Shown: positions 24,613 to 32,156 of the stretch, piece by piece
Numbering within the stretch: position 1 is the first letter of the stretch
How the letters are laid out: the number at the start of each line of letters is the position of its first letter
NCBI GenBank assembly: GCA_964624475.1
Contig: CAZUYC010000069.1
Span: forward strand, 62,001-126,000
Length of the DNA stretch: 64,000 bases
Source of the DNA: CAZUYC01 sp964624475
Lineage (GTDB): Bacteria > Myxococcota_A > UBA9160 > SMWR01
Direction: 5' to 3'
The notes under the pieces: generated by a model
What the model was told of the DNA's origin: nothing
Databases searched by the model: none
Seen by the model: only the letters and a program-made list of their open reading frames with translations
Program-made: the position numbers and the translations under genes

Positions 24613-26226
24613 ATGTACGCCTGGAACCTCGCCGACGCGCTCGACCTGATCGCGGAGATCCGTGCCGACCGGGACGCCGTGGTCCAGGGCGAGCGGCGCC
24701 TCACCTGGCGCGCGGCCGAGCGCAGGGCGCAGAGCCTCGCCGCGTGGATGAAGGGGCGCGGCGCCACCCATCAGGGGAAGGTCGCGATCTACAGCTACAA
24801 CCACCCGGCCTACATGGAGGCGATCTGGGCCGCGATGAAGGCCGGGCTGGTCCCCGTGAACGTCAACTACCGCTACCGGGCCGGGGAGCTGAGCTACCTG
24901 CTCCAGAACGCCGACGCCGAGATCGCGGTCGTCCACGAGGACTTCCTCCCGCTCTTCGAAGACGTGCGCGCCGAGCTTTCGTCGCTGCGAGGCGTGCTCG
25001 TGGTCGCCGAGCGCGGCGCGGGCGGCGCGCTCCCGGTCGGCGCCGAGGACTACGAGGGCGTCGCGAGCGCCGGCCTCCCCGCGCCCGCGGCGGCGCGCAG
25101 CCCGGACGACCTCCTGCTGCTCTACACCGGTGGGACGACCGGCCTGCCCAAGGGAGTGATGTGGCGCCAGGCCGACCTCTACGCGCGGCTCGGCGGGGGC
25201 GGCCTCGGCCCCTCCCCCGCCGAACCCGAGGCGCTGCGCGCCTTCGTGCGCGACCACGAGCTACCGCTGCGCACCGTGATCGCCCCGCCGCTCATGCACG
25301 GCACGGGGCTCTTCATGGCGCTGATCGCCTGGCTGACCGGCGGTGCGGTGCTGCTGCTGCCCGACCCGCGCCATTTCGATCCCGCTCAGCTCTGGAGCAC
25401 GGTCGAGCGCGACCGCGCCAACGCCGTCTCGATCGTGGGCGACTCCTTCGCGAAGCCGATGCTGCAGGAGCTGCGCTCGGGGCGGCGCTACGACCTCACG
25501 TCGCTGCGCATGATCGCCTCCTCGGGCGTGATGTGGAGCCAGGAGACCAAGCGCGGGCTGCTCGAGGCCCACCCGCCGATGGCCCTCGTCGACTCGCTCG
25601 GCTCGTCCGAGGCGCTCGGCATGGGCATCTCGATCACCACCTCCGCCGGAGTGGTCGAGACCGCGCGCTTTAGGCTCTCGGAATCGACGCGCCTCTTCGA
25701 TTCGGACCTGCGCCCGATCGAGGCCCGGCCCGGCGCGCGCGGCCTCGTCGGCGTCTCCGGACACCAGCCCTGCGGGTACTACAAGGACCCCGCGAAGAGC
25801 GCGCGCACCTTCGTCGAGGCCTTCGGCCGGCGATTCTCGATCCCCGGCGACTGGGCCGAAGTCGGGACCGACGGCCAGACGCTCGTGCTCCTCGGCCGCG
25901 GCTCGGTGTGCATCAATACCGGCGGCGAGAAGGTGTTCCCCGAGGAGGTCGAGGAGGTGCTGAAGCGCCACCCCGGCGTCCGGGACGCGGTCGTGGTCGG
26001 CATTCCGGACGAGCGCTTCGGCGAGGTGGTGACGGCGGTGGTCTCGGCGAGCGGCGCGCCGCCCGATGCCGCGGAGCTCGTGCGCCTGGTGAAGCGAGAG
26101 CTCGCCGACTACAAGGCGCCGAAGCACGTGGTCTTCGTGGACGAGGTCTACCGCTCGCCCTCCGGCAAGGCGGACTTCCGGCGCACCCGGGAGGTCGCGC
26201 TCGAGGCCCTCGGCCTCTCCGGCTGA
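24613..26226 (+). CDS. Acyl-CoA synthetase (AMP-forming)
   Basis: The 537-residue protein belongs to the adenylate-forming family. It has the P-loop-like LLYTGGTTGLPKGVMW near residue 170, SSGVMWSQETKRG, DSLGSSEALGMG, the hinge region GRGSVCINTGGEKVFPEEVEE and the C-terminal catalytic Lys in SPSGKADFRRT near residue 519. It activates a carboxylic acid to its CoA thioester via an acyl-AMP; the chain length cannot be read from sequence. The ATG at 24613 follows GAGGGGGGC. The 3' end overlaps the convergent arylsulfotransferase-like gene by 79 bp. Confidence 0.9.
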   Translation: MYAWNLADALDLIAEIRADRDAVVQGERRLTWRAAERRAQSLAAWMKGRGATHQGKVAIYSYNHPAYMEAIWAAMKAGLVPVNVNYRYRAGELSYLLQNADAEIAVVHEDFLPLFEDVRAELSSLRGVLVVAERGAGGALPVGAEDYEGVASAGLPAPAAARSPDDLLLLYTGGTTGLPKGVMWRQADLYARLGGGGLGPSPAEPEALRAFVRDHELPLRTVIAPPLMHGTGLFMALIAWLTGGAVLLLPDPRHFDPAQLWSTVERDRANAVSIVGDSFAKPMLQELRSGRRYDLTSLRMIASSGVMWSQETKRGLLEAHPPMALVDSLGSSEALGMGISITTSAGVVETARFRLSESTRLFDSDLRPIEARPGARGLVGVSGHQPCGYYKDPAKSARTFVEAFGRRFSIPGDWAEVGTDGQTLVLLGRGSVCINTGGEKVFPEEVEEVLKRHPGVRDAVVVGIPDERFGEVVTAVVSASGAPPDAAELVRLVKRELADYKAPKHVVFVDEVYRSPSGKADFRRTREVALEALGLSG

Positions 26227-27629
26227 GCCAGCGAAGCGCGCCGCGAGGGCAAGCCCGCGCCGCGGGCTCGGGCCACGCCCGCGGCGCTCGCCCAGCCGAT
26301 CGGGAAGGCGGCAGGGAGGCGCACCATCTCGAAGAGGGTGGCGATCAGCTCCTCGCGCTCGCCCGCGCGATGCGGGTTGTAGTACTCCCAGACGATCGCG
26401 CCTTCCGGCGCCACCTCGAAGGCCCGGCCGCCGTCCGACTCGCTCACGAGCGTGTTGCCGTTCGGGAGCCGCTCGGCCGCCCCGCAGGTGAGCGAGAAGA
26501 AGGGGCGCTCGGCGGTGCCGGCGTAGTCCCACGCGATCTCCCCGGTCGCCGGGTCGAGCTCGAGCACGCGGGACTTCCACGGATCCGCGCCGCGGTTGTC
26601 GAAGAGCAGGAGGCGCCCGTTCGCGAGCAGCTTCGGGTCGTGCTGGCTGCGGAATCCACCCTGGAGCGCCCAGGCGACCTCACCCCGTTCGAGGTCGAGC
26701 ACCGCGAGGGCATGCGGGACGAGGAGCGAGACGAGCGCGCTGCCCCGGCGGAAGGCCGGGAGGCGATCCGCGAGGCGCCCGTCGAGCAGGAAGATCGAGT
26801 TGGTGTGGAAGACGTCGCCCATGCGGGTCCGAGCGGGATCGAAGAGGTGCGCATGGCGGGAGCCGCGCAGCGCGCCCAGGATCGAGACCCTCCGCTTCTC
26901 GCTCCCGTCGGGCGCGAGCTGCGCGACGAAGTCCAGCAGCACCGGGCGCTCGGGGTCGACCTCGGGCTCGATCCGCGCCTCGCGCGCGAGCACGTAGATG
27001 TCGCCGTCGGGGCCGACCTCGAGGTCGTGGTGCGCCTGGATCGGGCTGGCCCAGAGTAGCCGTGAGTCGCGGTCGAGCTTCACGAGGCCGAGGCCCTCGT
27101 AGATCGCGAGGACGTCGCCGTTCGGGAAGAGGTGCGCGCGCCGGAAGAAGCCGGCGCCCGTGTGGAGCCACTCCTTCGGGAAGTCCGGCCAGACGTCCTG
27201 GAACCTGTGGCGCCAGCGATGCAGCACGCGCCCGTCCATGTCCATCAGCACGGCCTCGGGCGCGTGGCCCGAGGTGTAGAAGTTCAGGCCCGGCCAGGCG
27301 CGCCCGCGATCGTGCGCGCTGACGCCGCGGCGGTCCGGAGCCGGACGCGATCCGGCGACGTAGCCGATCGCCTCGAGCTGCGCGATCTGGGCGCGCTGCT
27401 CGGGGTCGAGCGCCGGATCGAAGCGCGCGGGGCGGAGCTTGCGCCAGCGACCCGGCACCTCGGAAGGCGCCGGCTCGGCGACGCCGGGCGAAGGCGGCGC
27501 CGCGGCCTCGGGGAGCGCGGGGCCGTCCGGTGTGCGAGCGGGCTCCCCCTCGCGGCCGCAGGCGGCGAGCAGGGCGGCGAGCGCACCGGCGCCGCGCAGA
27601 ATCCGCGCCCGTCCGCTCCGCCGCATCAT
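26148..27629 (-). CDS. Arylsulfotransferase-like (ASST fold) lipoprotein
   Basis: The 493-residue protein starts with a lipoprotein signal (LAALLAACGREG, Cys24). It has repeated beta-propeller blades with NG and DG turns, such as HLFPNGDVLAIYEGLG, HDLEVGPDGDIYVLA, ERLPNGNTLVSESDGGRAFEV and IVWEYYNPH. These match the Arylsulfotran_2 family. ASST enzymes move sulfate between phenolic compounds in the periplasm, but many members of this family have no tested activity. The last ~50 residues are Arg/Ala/Ser-rich and are encoded in a stretch containing a degenerate copy of the dispersed repeat, so the tail is probably acquired. It has a -10-like TACCTT 9 nt before the ATG and is divergent from the next GT-C gene. 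Confidence 0.75.
   Translation of the reverse strand: MMRRSGRARILRGAGALAALLAACGREGEPARTPDGPALPEAAAPPSPGVAEPAPSEVPGRWRKLRPARFDPALDPEQRAQIAQLEAIGYVAGSRPAPDRRGVSAHDRGRAWPGLNFYTSGHAPEAVLMDMDGRVLHRWRHRFQDVWPDFPKEWLHTGAGFFRRAHLFPNGDVLAIYEGLGLVKLDRDSRLLWASPIQAHHDLEVGPDGDIYVLAREARIEPEVDPERPVLLDFVAQLAPDGSEKRRVSILGALRGSRHAHLFDPARTRMGDVFHTNSIFLLDGRLADRLPAFRRGSALVSLLVPHALAVLDLERGEVAWALQGGFRSQHDPKLLANGRLLLFDNRGADPWKSRVLELDPATGEIAWDYAGTAERPFFSLTCGAAERLPNGNTLVSESDGGRAFEVAPEGAIVWEYYNPHRAGEREELIATLFEMVRLPAAFPIGWASAAGVARARGAGLPSRRASLAQPERPRASSATSRVRRKSALPEGER
26231..26255. repeat. Degenerate dispersed-repeat core
   Basis: The 25 bases GCGAAGCGCGCCGCGAGGGC plus AAGCC match the junction of the 54 bp units at 12421-12648 in 22 of 25 positions. 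They lie in the 3' tail of the arylsulfotransferase-like gene, 5 bp past the acyl-CoA synthetase stop. Confidence 0.5.
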
Positions 27630-27638
27630 CGCCGGCCG

Positions 27639-27644
27639 AAGGTA
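27639..27644 (-). promoter_or_regulatory. Extended -10 TGCTACCTT (minus strand)
   Basis: Read on the minus strand, TACCTT preceded by TGC ends 9 nt before the ATG at 27629. It faces away from a similar element at 27677-27682, so the 61 bp gap is a compact divergent promoter. Confidence 0.45.
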
Positions 27645-27676
27645 GCAGCGGCCTCCGGGCCCGAAGGCCTCCCTGC

Positions 27677-27682
27677 TACCCT
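27677..27682 (+). promoter_or_regulatory. Extended -10 TGCTACCCT
   Basis: TACCCT at 27677-27682, preceded by TGC, ends 8 nt before the GTG at 27691. It follows the recurring short-leader pattern. Confidence 0.5.
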
Positions 27683-27690
27683 GCGCCGGC

Positions 27691-29400
27691 GTGGGAGCGC
27701 CGCCGCAGGCCGAGCGCGGGAAGGTCCGCGGCTCCGCGCTCCGCCGGGCCCTGCCCGCGCTGCTCGTCGCCGCGGCCGTCGCGGAGCTGCTGCGCGAGGC
27801 GTGGCGGCCCGGTCCCCAGCTCGACGATGCCTACATCTCGTACCGCTACGCGCGGAACCTGGTCGAGGGGCTCGGGCTCGTCTACAACGCCGGCGAGCGC
27901 GTCGAGGGATTCACGAACCTCGCGTGGACGCTCCTCGTCGCGGCGGGCCTCGCGCTCGGGCAGGACGCGCCGGCCGTCGGACACGCCCTCGGGCTCGCGA
28001 GCGCGGCGGGTCTGCTCGTCGCGACCGCGATCTATGCGGCCACGGGTCTGCCCCGCGAGCGGGCGCTCCCTGCGTCCGCTGCGGCGTGGCTCGTGCTCGT
28101 CTCGCCGGCCTTCGCCGGCTGGGCCACGCTCGGCATGGAGACCCCCCTTTTCGCGCTCCTCACGACCGCCGCGCTCGCCGCGCACGCGCGCGGTCGGATC
28201 GGCGCAGCGGCGCTCACCGCCTGCCTCGCGACCCTGACCCGCCCGGAGGGCGTGCTCGTGGCGGCGGTCGTCCTCGGGAGCCACGTCCTTGGCGCGTGGC
28301 ACCGCGAGCGCGTGCGCTCCCTCGCGTGGCCCCTGGGCTATGCGGGGCTGCTCGGCTGCCTGACGCTCCTCCGCCTCGCCTACTACGGCGCTCCGCTCCC
28401 GAACACCTTCTACGCGAAGGTGGGCGGGCTTCCGTGGTCGGCCGGCCTCTACTACACGCAGAGCTTCCTCGTCGAAGGCGCATGGCTGCTCCTCCTCCCG
28501 GCGTGGCTCGGTGTGCAGCGGGTCCCGGCGCTGCGGCCGGGGGCGGCCTTCGTCGCCCTGGTCTCGCTCTACGCGATCGGCGTGGGCGGGGACGCATTCG
28601 CCCACTCGCGCTTCTACCTGCCCGCCCTGCCGGTGCTCGCGGCCCTGGGCGCGCGAGGCGCCGCGGCCGCCGCGGCGCGCGACGCCCGCGTCGGCGCGCT
28701 CGCGTGGGCGAGCCTCGCGGCCGCGGTCCCCTGGTGCCTCTTCGGGCTCTACGCGCTCCGCGTCGAGACCTGCGCCGCGATCCTCGCCGCCGGCCTCGCG
28801 CTCGCCGCCAGCCTCGAGCGCGGCCGGCCGCAGCCGGCCTGGATCGGACTCGCCGCGCTCGCGCTCGCGCTGCCCCTGCTCGTCCCCCCGCCGGCCGACC
28901 TCGAGGGGGTTCGCGCGCGGGCGGGCAGGCGCACGCGCGCCGAGGCCCTCGCCCAGTCCTGGCGCTTCCACGCGAATCTCGAGCGCCTCGCCCTGCGCCG
29001 CACCGAGAGGCTGCGCGCGCGCGCCGAGCCGGTAGGGCTCGTCGCCACCGGCGGAATCGGCGCCTTCGGCTGGCACTCGCGGCTTCCGATCCTCGACATC
29101 CTTGGCCTCGTCGACCCCACGATCGCCCGCAGCCGGCCCGGAGCCCCCGCCGCAAGCGAAACGCGCAGCGAGCCGCAGGCGAGCGAAGAAATCCAGGTCT
29201 GGCTCGCGCCGGGCCATCACCGCTCGGATGCGGAGTACGTCTTCTCGCGCGAGCCCGACTACGTGCTGATCCCACAGCGCGGATCGGTCCCGCTCGTCGC
29301 CCCGGCCACGCTCGCGCTCTGGGAGCACCCGGCCCTCGCCGCCGACTACGTCTGGGACCCCGAGGTGGTCGGCTACCGGCGCCGCGCGATCACGCGCTGA
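27691..29400 (+). CDS. AftB-like GT-C membrane glycosyltransferase
   Basis: The 569-residue protein has roughly ten membrane helices. Its first periplasmic loop carries DDAYISYRYARNLVEGLGLV and GERVEGFTNLAWTLL, the acidic-pair signature of GT-C proteins related to mycobacterial AftB (an arabinosyltransferase). Such enzymes use polyprenyl-phosphate sugars at the periplasmic face; the sugar here is unknown. Near the C-terminus the segment AASETRSEPQASEEIQ (about residues 486-501) is encoded by a core of the dispersed repeat in frame, and looks like an insertion between IARSRPGAP and the loop with PGHHRSDAEYVF. GTG start at 27691 behind a TACCCT element. The 3' end overlaps the convergent methyltransferase gene by 28 bp. 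Confidence 0.8.
   Translation: MGAPPQAERGKVRGSALRRALPALLVAAAVAELLREAWRPGPQLDDAYISYRYARNLVEGLGLVYNAGERVEGFTNLAWTLLVAAGLALGQDAPAVGHALGLASAAGLLVATAIYAATGLPRERALPASAAAWLVLVSPAFAGWATLGMETPLFALLTTAALAAHARGRIGAAALTACLATLTRPEGVLVAAVVLGSHVLGAWHRERVRSLAWPLGYAGLLGCLTLLRLAYYGAPLPNTFYAKVGGLPWSAGLYYTQSFLVEGAWLLLLPAWLGVQRVPALRPGAAFVALVSLYAIGVGGDAFAHSRFYLPALPVLAALGARGAAAAAARDARVGALAWASLAAAVPWCLFGLYALRVETCAAILAAGLALAASLERGRPQPAWIGLAALALALPLLVPPPADLEGVRARAGRRTRAEALAQSWRFHANLERLALRRTERLRARAEPVGLVATGGIGAFGWHSRLPILDILGLVDPTIARSRPGAPAASETRSEPQASEEIQVWLAPGHHRSDAEYVFSREPDYVLIPQRGSVPLVAPATLALWEHPALAADYVWDPEVVGYRRRAITR
29151..29188. repeat. Dispersed-repeat core inside a coding sequence
   Basis: CGCAAGCGAAACGCGCAGCG followed by AGCCGCAGGCGAGCGAAG matches the right arm of the full element (from CGCAAGCG to GCGAGCGGAG). 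It lies in frame within the AftB-like gene. Confidence 0.85.
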
Positions 29401-30368
29401 TTCGAGGTCTCGAGGCCGAGGCGCGCCCGCATCCAGTCGACCGCCACGAAGAGCGCGAGGAGCAGCGGGTTCTGGTAGTGGCAGAAGCGCACCACCGCGT
29501 CGGGCCAGCCGCGGTCGAGCAGCCAGTTGTGCAGCGAGATCGTCCACGCCGAGGTGCTGATCAGGCACTCGCTGCGCTCGACCCGGAAGCCCGACGCCTC
29601 GAGCATGCGCCGGAGCGAAGCGCTCGAGAAGAGGTTCCAGTGCCGGGGGAAGTGGTAGTGCCCCCACCACGAGCGCCGGAAGAGCCGGTAGTCGAGCCCC
29701 GCGAGGTTCGGCGTCTCGACCACGAAGCAGCCGCCCGGCCGCAGCAGCGCGTGCACGCGGCGGCAGATCGCGACCGGGTCCTCCACGTGCTCGATCAGCT
29801 GGAGCATGATCACGGCGTCGAAGCCCGGGTCCGCCGCGTCGAAGTCCTCGACGCGACCCACGTGCGCCTCGAAGCCGCGCGCGCGGCATCCGGCCACCGC
29901 CGCCGCGTCGAGGTCGATCCCGACGAGCTCCCACTCCGGGCCGCCGAAGTCGCGCAAGAGACCGAGGAAGCGGCCGTTGCCGCAGCCCACGTCGAGGACG
30001 CGCCGCGCGCCGGCGCCGATCGCGTCGCGATAGAGCCGTACCTTGCCGCCCTCCCAGCGCCGCCGCAGCCGGGCCACCAGCGCGTTCCCGCCGCTCGCGA
30101 ACGCGTAGTAGTTCGCCGGATAGATCACCCCGAGATCGGCGACCCGCGGGCGCGGGCAGAGGTAGACGTGCGCGCACGCGGCGCAGCGCACGAAGCGGAA
30201 CTCGTTCGGGCAGGTGTCGTATTCGAAGTCGCGACCGGTCGCGGTGGGCTCCGCCTGCGCGGCGCCGCAGAGGGCGCAGCGCGTCTCAACCAGAGACAGG
30301 GGTGTGCGCGGAGAGCTCGCGGCCGGGGTATCGGCGCTCGAAGACGCGGTGCTCGATCGGGACGCCAT
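29373..30368 (-). CDS. Class I SAM methyltransferase with N-terminal zinc ribbon
   Basis: The 331-residue protein has a zinc-ribbon-like start, CALC then VRCAACAHVYLC, then the SAM-binding motif VLDVGCGNGRFLGLL and the LIEHVEDPVAICRRVHALLRPGG block typical of Methyltransf_11/23. It probably methylates a sugar or lipid in the envelope pathway; the acceptor is unknown. The only nearby ATG is at 30368, which overlaps the upstream desaturase gene by 83 bp. A non-ATG start inside that overlap cannot be excluded because the domain proper begins near residue 29. Confidence 0.8.
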   Translation of the reverse strand: MASRSSTASSSADTPAASSPRTPLSLVETRCALCGAAQAEPTATGRDFEYDTCPNEFRFVRCAACAHVYLCPRPRVADLGVIYPANYYAFASGGNALVARLRRRWEGGKVRLYRDAIGAGARRVLDVGCGNGRFLGLLRDFGGPEWELVGIDLDAAAVAGCRARGFEAHVGRVEDFDAADPGFDAVIMLQLIEHVEDPVAICRRVHALLRPGGCFVVETPNLAGLDYRLFRRSWWGHYHFPRHWNLFSSASLRRMLEASGFRVERSECLISTSAWTISLHNWLLDRGWPDAVVRFCHYQNPLLLALFVAVDWMRARLGLETSNQRVIARRR

Positions 30369-31149
30369 GGCTCCTCAGCCACTCCAACCGCTCCCGGAAG
30401 ACCGCCCGATAGCGGTGCCAGGGGAGATTCGGCCAGAGGTGGTGGATCGCGTGGTAGTTGTGGCCGAGCACGAGCGGCGTGAGCCAGGGGACGTCGACGA
30501 CGCGCGTCCCCTGGAAGCGGTGGGCCGGAAGCCCCACGTGCGGCAGGTAGTTGATGTACCAGTCCATGATCAGCTTGGCGATCGCGACCGGGAGCGCCCA
30601 GAGCAGGAGCAGGTCGGCGAACGCGCCCGCGCGCCAGGCGAGGGCGTAGAGCGCCGCGACCGCGGCGACCTGGGCCAGGTCCGAAGCCTTCTCGCCCCGC
30701 GTGCGCGGGTCCCGCGCCAGGAGCTTGCGCGCGTAGCCGAGCGCGCGCGGGTAGCGCCAGAGGATCCGCCAGAAGGGGCCATCGACGTAGACGAAGTTCG
30801 GGTCGTCGCGCTCGTTCAGGCGCGCATGGTGCTGGAGGTGGATCCAGCGCTGCATGAAGTACGGCGTCATGTACGGGAACATGCCGAGGATCCCGACCGC
30901 CGTGTTGACGGAGGAGCGCCGCGAGACGTTGCGATGCACGGCCTCGTGCCAGACCGTGAAGGCCAGGTGGACCGCCACGGTCGCTACGAGCACGTGGAGC
31001 GCGATCGGGAGCGGCCGGTGGGCGTGCAGGGCGAAGTTCCCGAGCAGGAGGGCGTACATCGCCGCGAGGGTGGCGAGGGTCCGGGCATCCGGCCCGTTCC
31101 CGCCGTTCCCGCGGCCTCTCCCCCGCGCGCTGCTTGCAGGCGTCGCCAT
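30286..31149 (-). CDS. Membrane fatty acid desaturase
   Basis: The 287-residue membrane protein has the three histidine boxes of the family: His68-EAV-His72, His104-LQ-HisHis108 and His230-NYHAIHH. These bind a di-iron centre that uses O2 and electrons to desaturate or hydroxylate an acyl chain or a related substrate. At least four hydrophobic segments are visible. The promoter on the minus strand (TTGACG, 17 bp, TAGATT) ends 7 nt before the ATG at 31149, so the message would be leaderless unless translation begins at Met31 (MYALLLGNF). An aerobic membrane-lipid role is likely. Confidence 0.85.
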   Translation of the reverse strand: MATPASSARGRGRGNGGNGPDARTLATLAAMYALLLGNFALHAHRPLPIALHVLVATVAVHLAFTVWHEAVHRNVSRRSSVNTAVGILGMFPYMTPYFMQRWIHLQHHARLNERDDPNFVYVDGPFWRILWRYPRALGYARKLLARDPRTRGEKASDLAQVAAVAALYALAWRAGAFADLLLLWALPVAIAKLIMDWYINYLPHVGLPAHRFQGTRVVDVPWLTPLVLGHNYHAIHHLWPNLPWHRYRAVFRERLEWLRSHGVPIEHRVFERRYPGRELSAHTPVSG

Positions 31150-31156
31150 CGGGGAT

Positions 31157-31185
31157 AATCTACGAAGATCAACATGTTACGTCAA
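31157..31185 (-). promoter_or_regulatory. Near-consensus sigma-70 promoter for the desaturase, with AACATGTT in the spacer
   Basis: On the minus strand TTGACG (31180-31185) and TAGATT (31157-31162) are 17 bp apart. The palindrome AACATGTT (31171-31178) sits in the spacer and could be a repressor site. The -10 ends 7 nt before the ATG at 31149. Confidence 0.65.
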
Positions 31186-31259
31186 TGCGCGGCGCCGGCG
31201 ACCTCGTTCGTGGTCGCCCTCGTCTTCCAGCTCCCGTTCTACAGGCTCGCGGGCGGCCG

Positions 31260-32150
31260 ATGAGCGCCGCCGTCGCTCCCGCCTGTCCCGTCTGCGCGAG
31301 CCCGCGCGGGAAGCTGCGCTACCGGATCACGCGCTTCGAGATCCTGGACTGCCTCGATTGCGCGCTGGTCTACCTCTGGCCGCGACCGGAGCCCGACGAG
31401 ATCCGCACGATGTTCGAGCAGCTCTACACCACGGGCGAAGGCTCGCTGCCGGAGCTCCGCGGCTACTACGACTTCTGCTACGAGGACGAGCCCGGGAACC
31501 CGCTGGTGCAGGGCTACGAGCGCTGGCTCGACGAGATCGAGCGCCACCGCGCACCGGGGCGCCTGCTCGACATCGGCTGCGGCACCGGCCTCTTCCTCGC
31601 GGTGGCGAGGCGCCGCGGCTGGAAGCCCTCCGGGATCGACGCATGCGAGGTGGCCACCCGCCACGCGCGCGAGCACTTCGGCCTCGAGGTCTGGAGCGGC
31701 GAGTTCACGGATTTCGCCGCCGAGGGGCGCCGCTTCGACGCGATCACCGGCTGGGACATCATCGAGCACTCGCGCGAGCCCGTCGCGCTCCTCGGCGCCG
31801 CGCGCCGCTGCCTGGGCCCGGACGGCGTGGTCGGCCTCTCGACGCCGAACCAGCGCAGCATCCTCGACCTCGTGGCCGGGGCTCTCCATCGCCTGAGCGC
31901 TGGGCGCTTGACGGCGCCGCTCGAGAAGTTCTACATCGAGCAGCACTTCCTCTACTACTCGCCCGCGACGCTCGCCGACTCGCTCGCGCGCGCGGGCCTC
32001 GCCGTCGTCGCGATGCGCCGCGAGCAGACCGACCTCCGCCGGCTCACGCTCGCGCCTCCGATGCGCCTTGCGCTCCACGCCCTCTTCGCGGCGGCCCGCG
32101 TGCTCGGCCGCGAGAACCGGCTCTTCGCCGTGGCGCGCGCGGCGGGCTAG
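31260..32150 (+). CDS. Class I SAM methyltransferase with N-terminal zinc ribbon
   Basis: The 296-residue protein starts with a Cys ribbon (CPVCASPRG, then CLDCALVYLWPRPE), followed by the SAM motif LLDIGCGTGLFLAVARR and WDIIEHSREPVALL. It is organised like the methyltransferase at 29373-30368 and may be a distant paralogue acting on another envelope precursor. ATG at 31260; no strong Shine-Dalgarno sequence. It lies 6 bp before the SGNH/TPR gene on the same strand. Confidence 0.8.
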   Translation: MSAAVAPACPVCASPRGKLRYRITRFEILDCLDCALVYLWPRPEPDEIRTMFEQLYTTGEGSLPELRGYYDFCYEDEPGNPLVQGYERWLDEIERHRAPGRLLDIGCGTGLFLAVARRRGWKPSGIDACEVATRHAREHFGLEVWSGEFTDFAAEGRRFDAITGWDIIEHSREPVALLGAARRCLGPDGVVGLSTPNQRSILDLVAGALHRLSAGRLTAPLEKFYIEQHFLYYSPATLADSLARAGLAVVAMRREQTDLRRLTLAPPMRLALHALFAAARVLGRENRLFAVARAAG

Positions 32151-32156
32151 AGCCCG

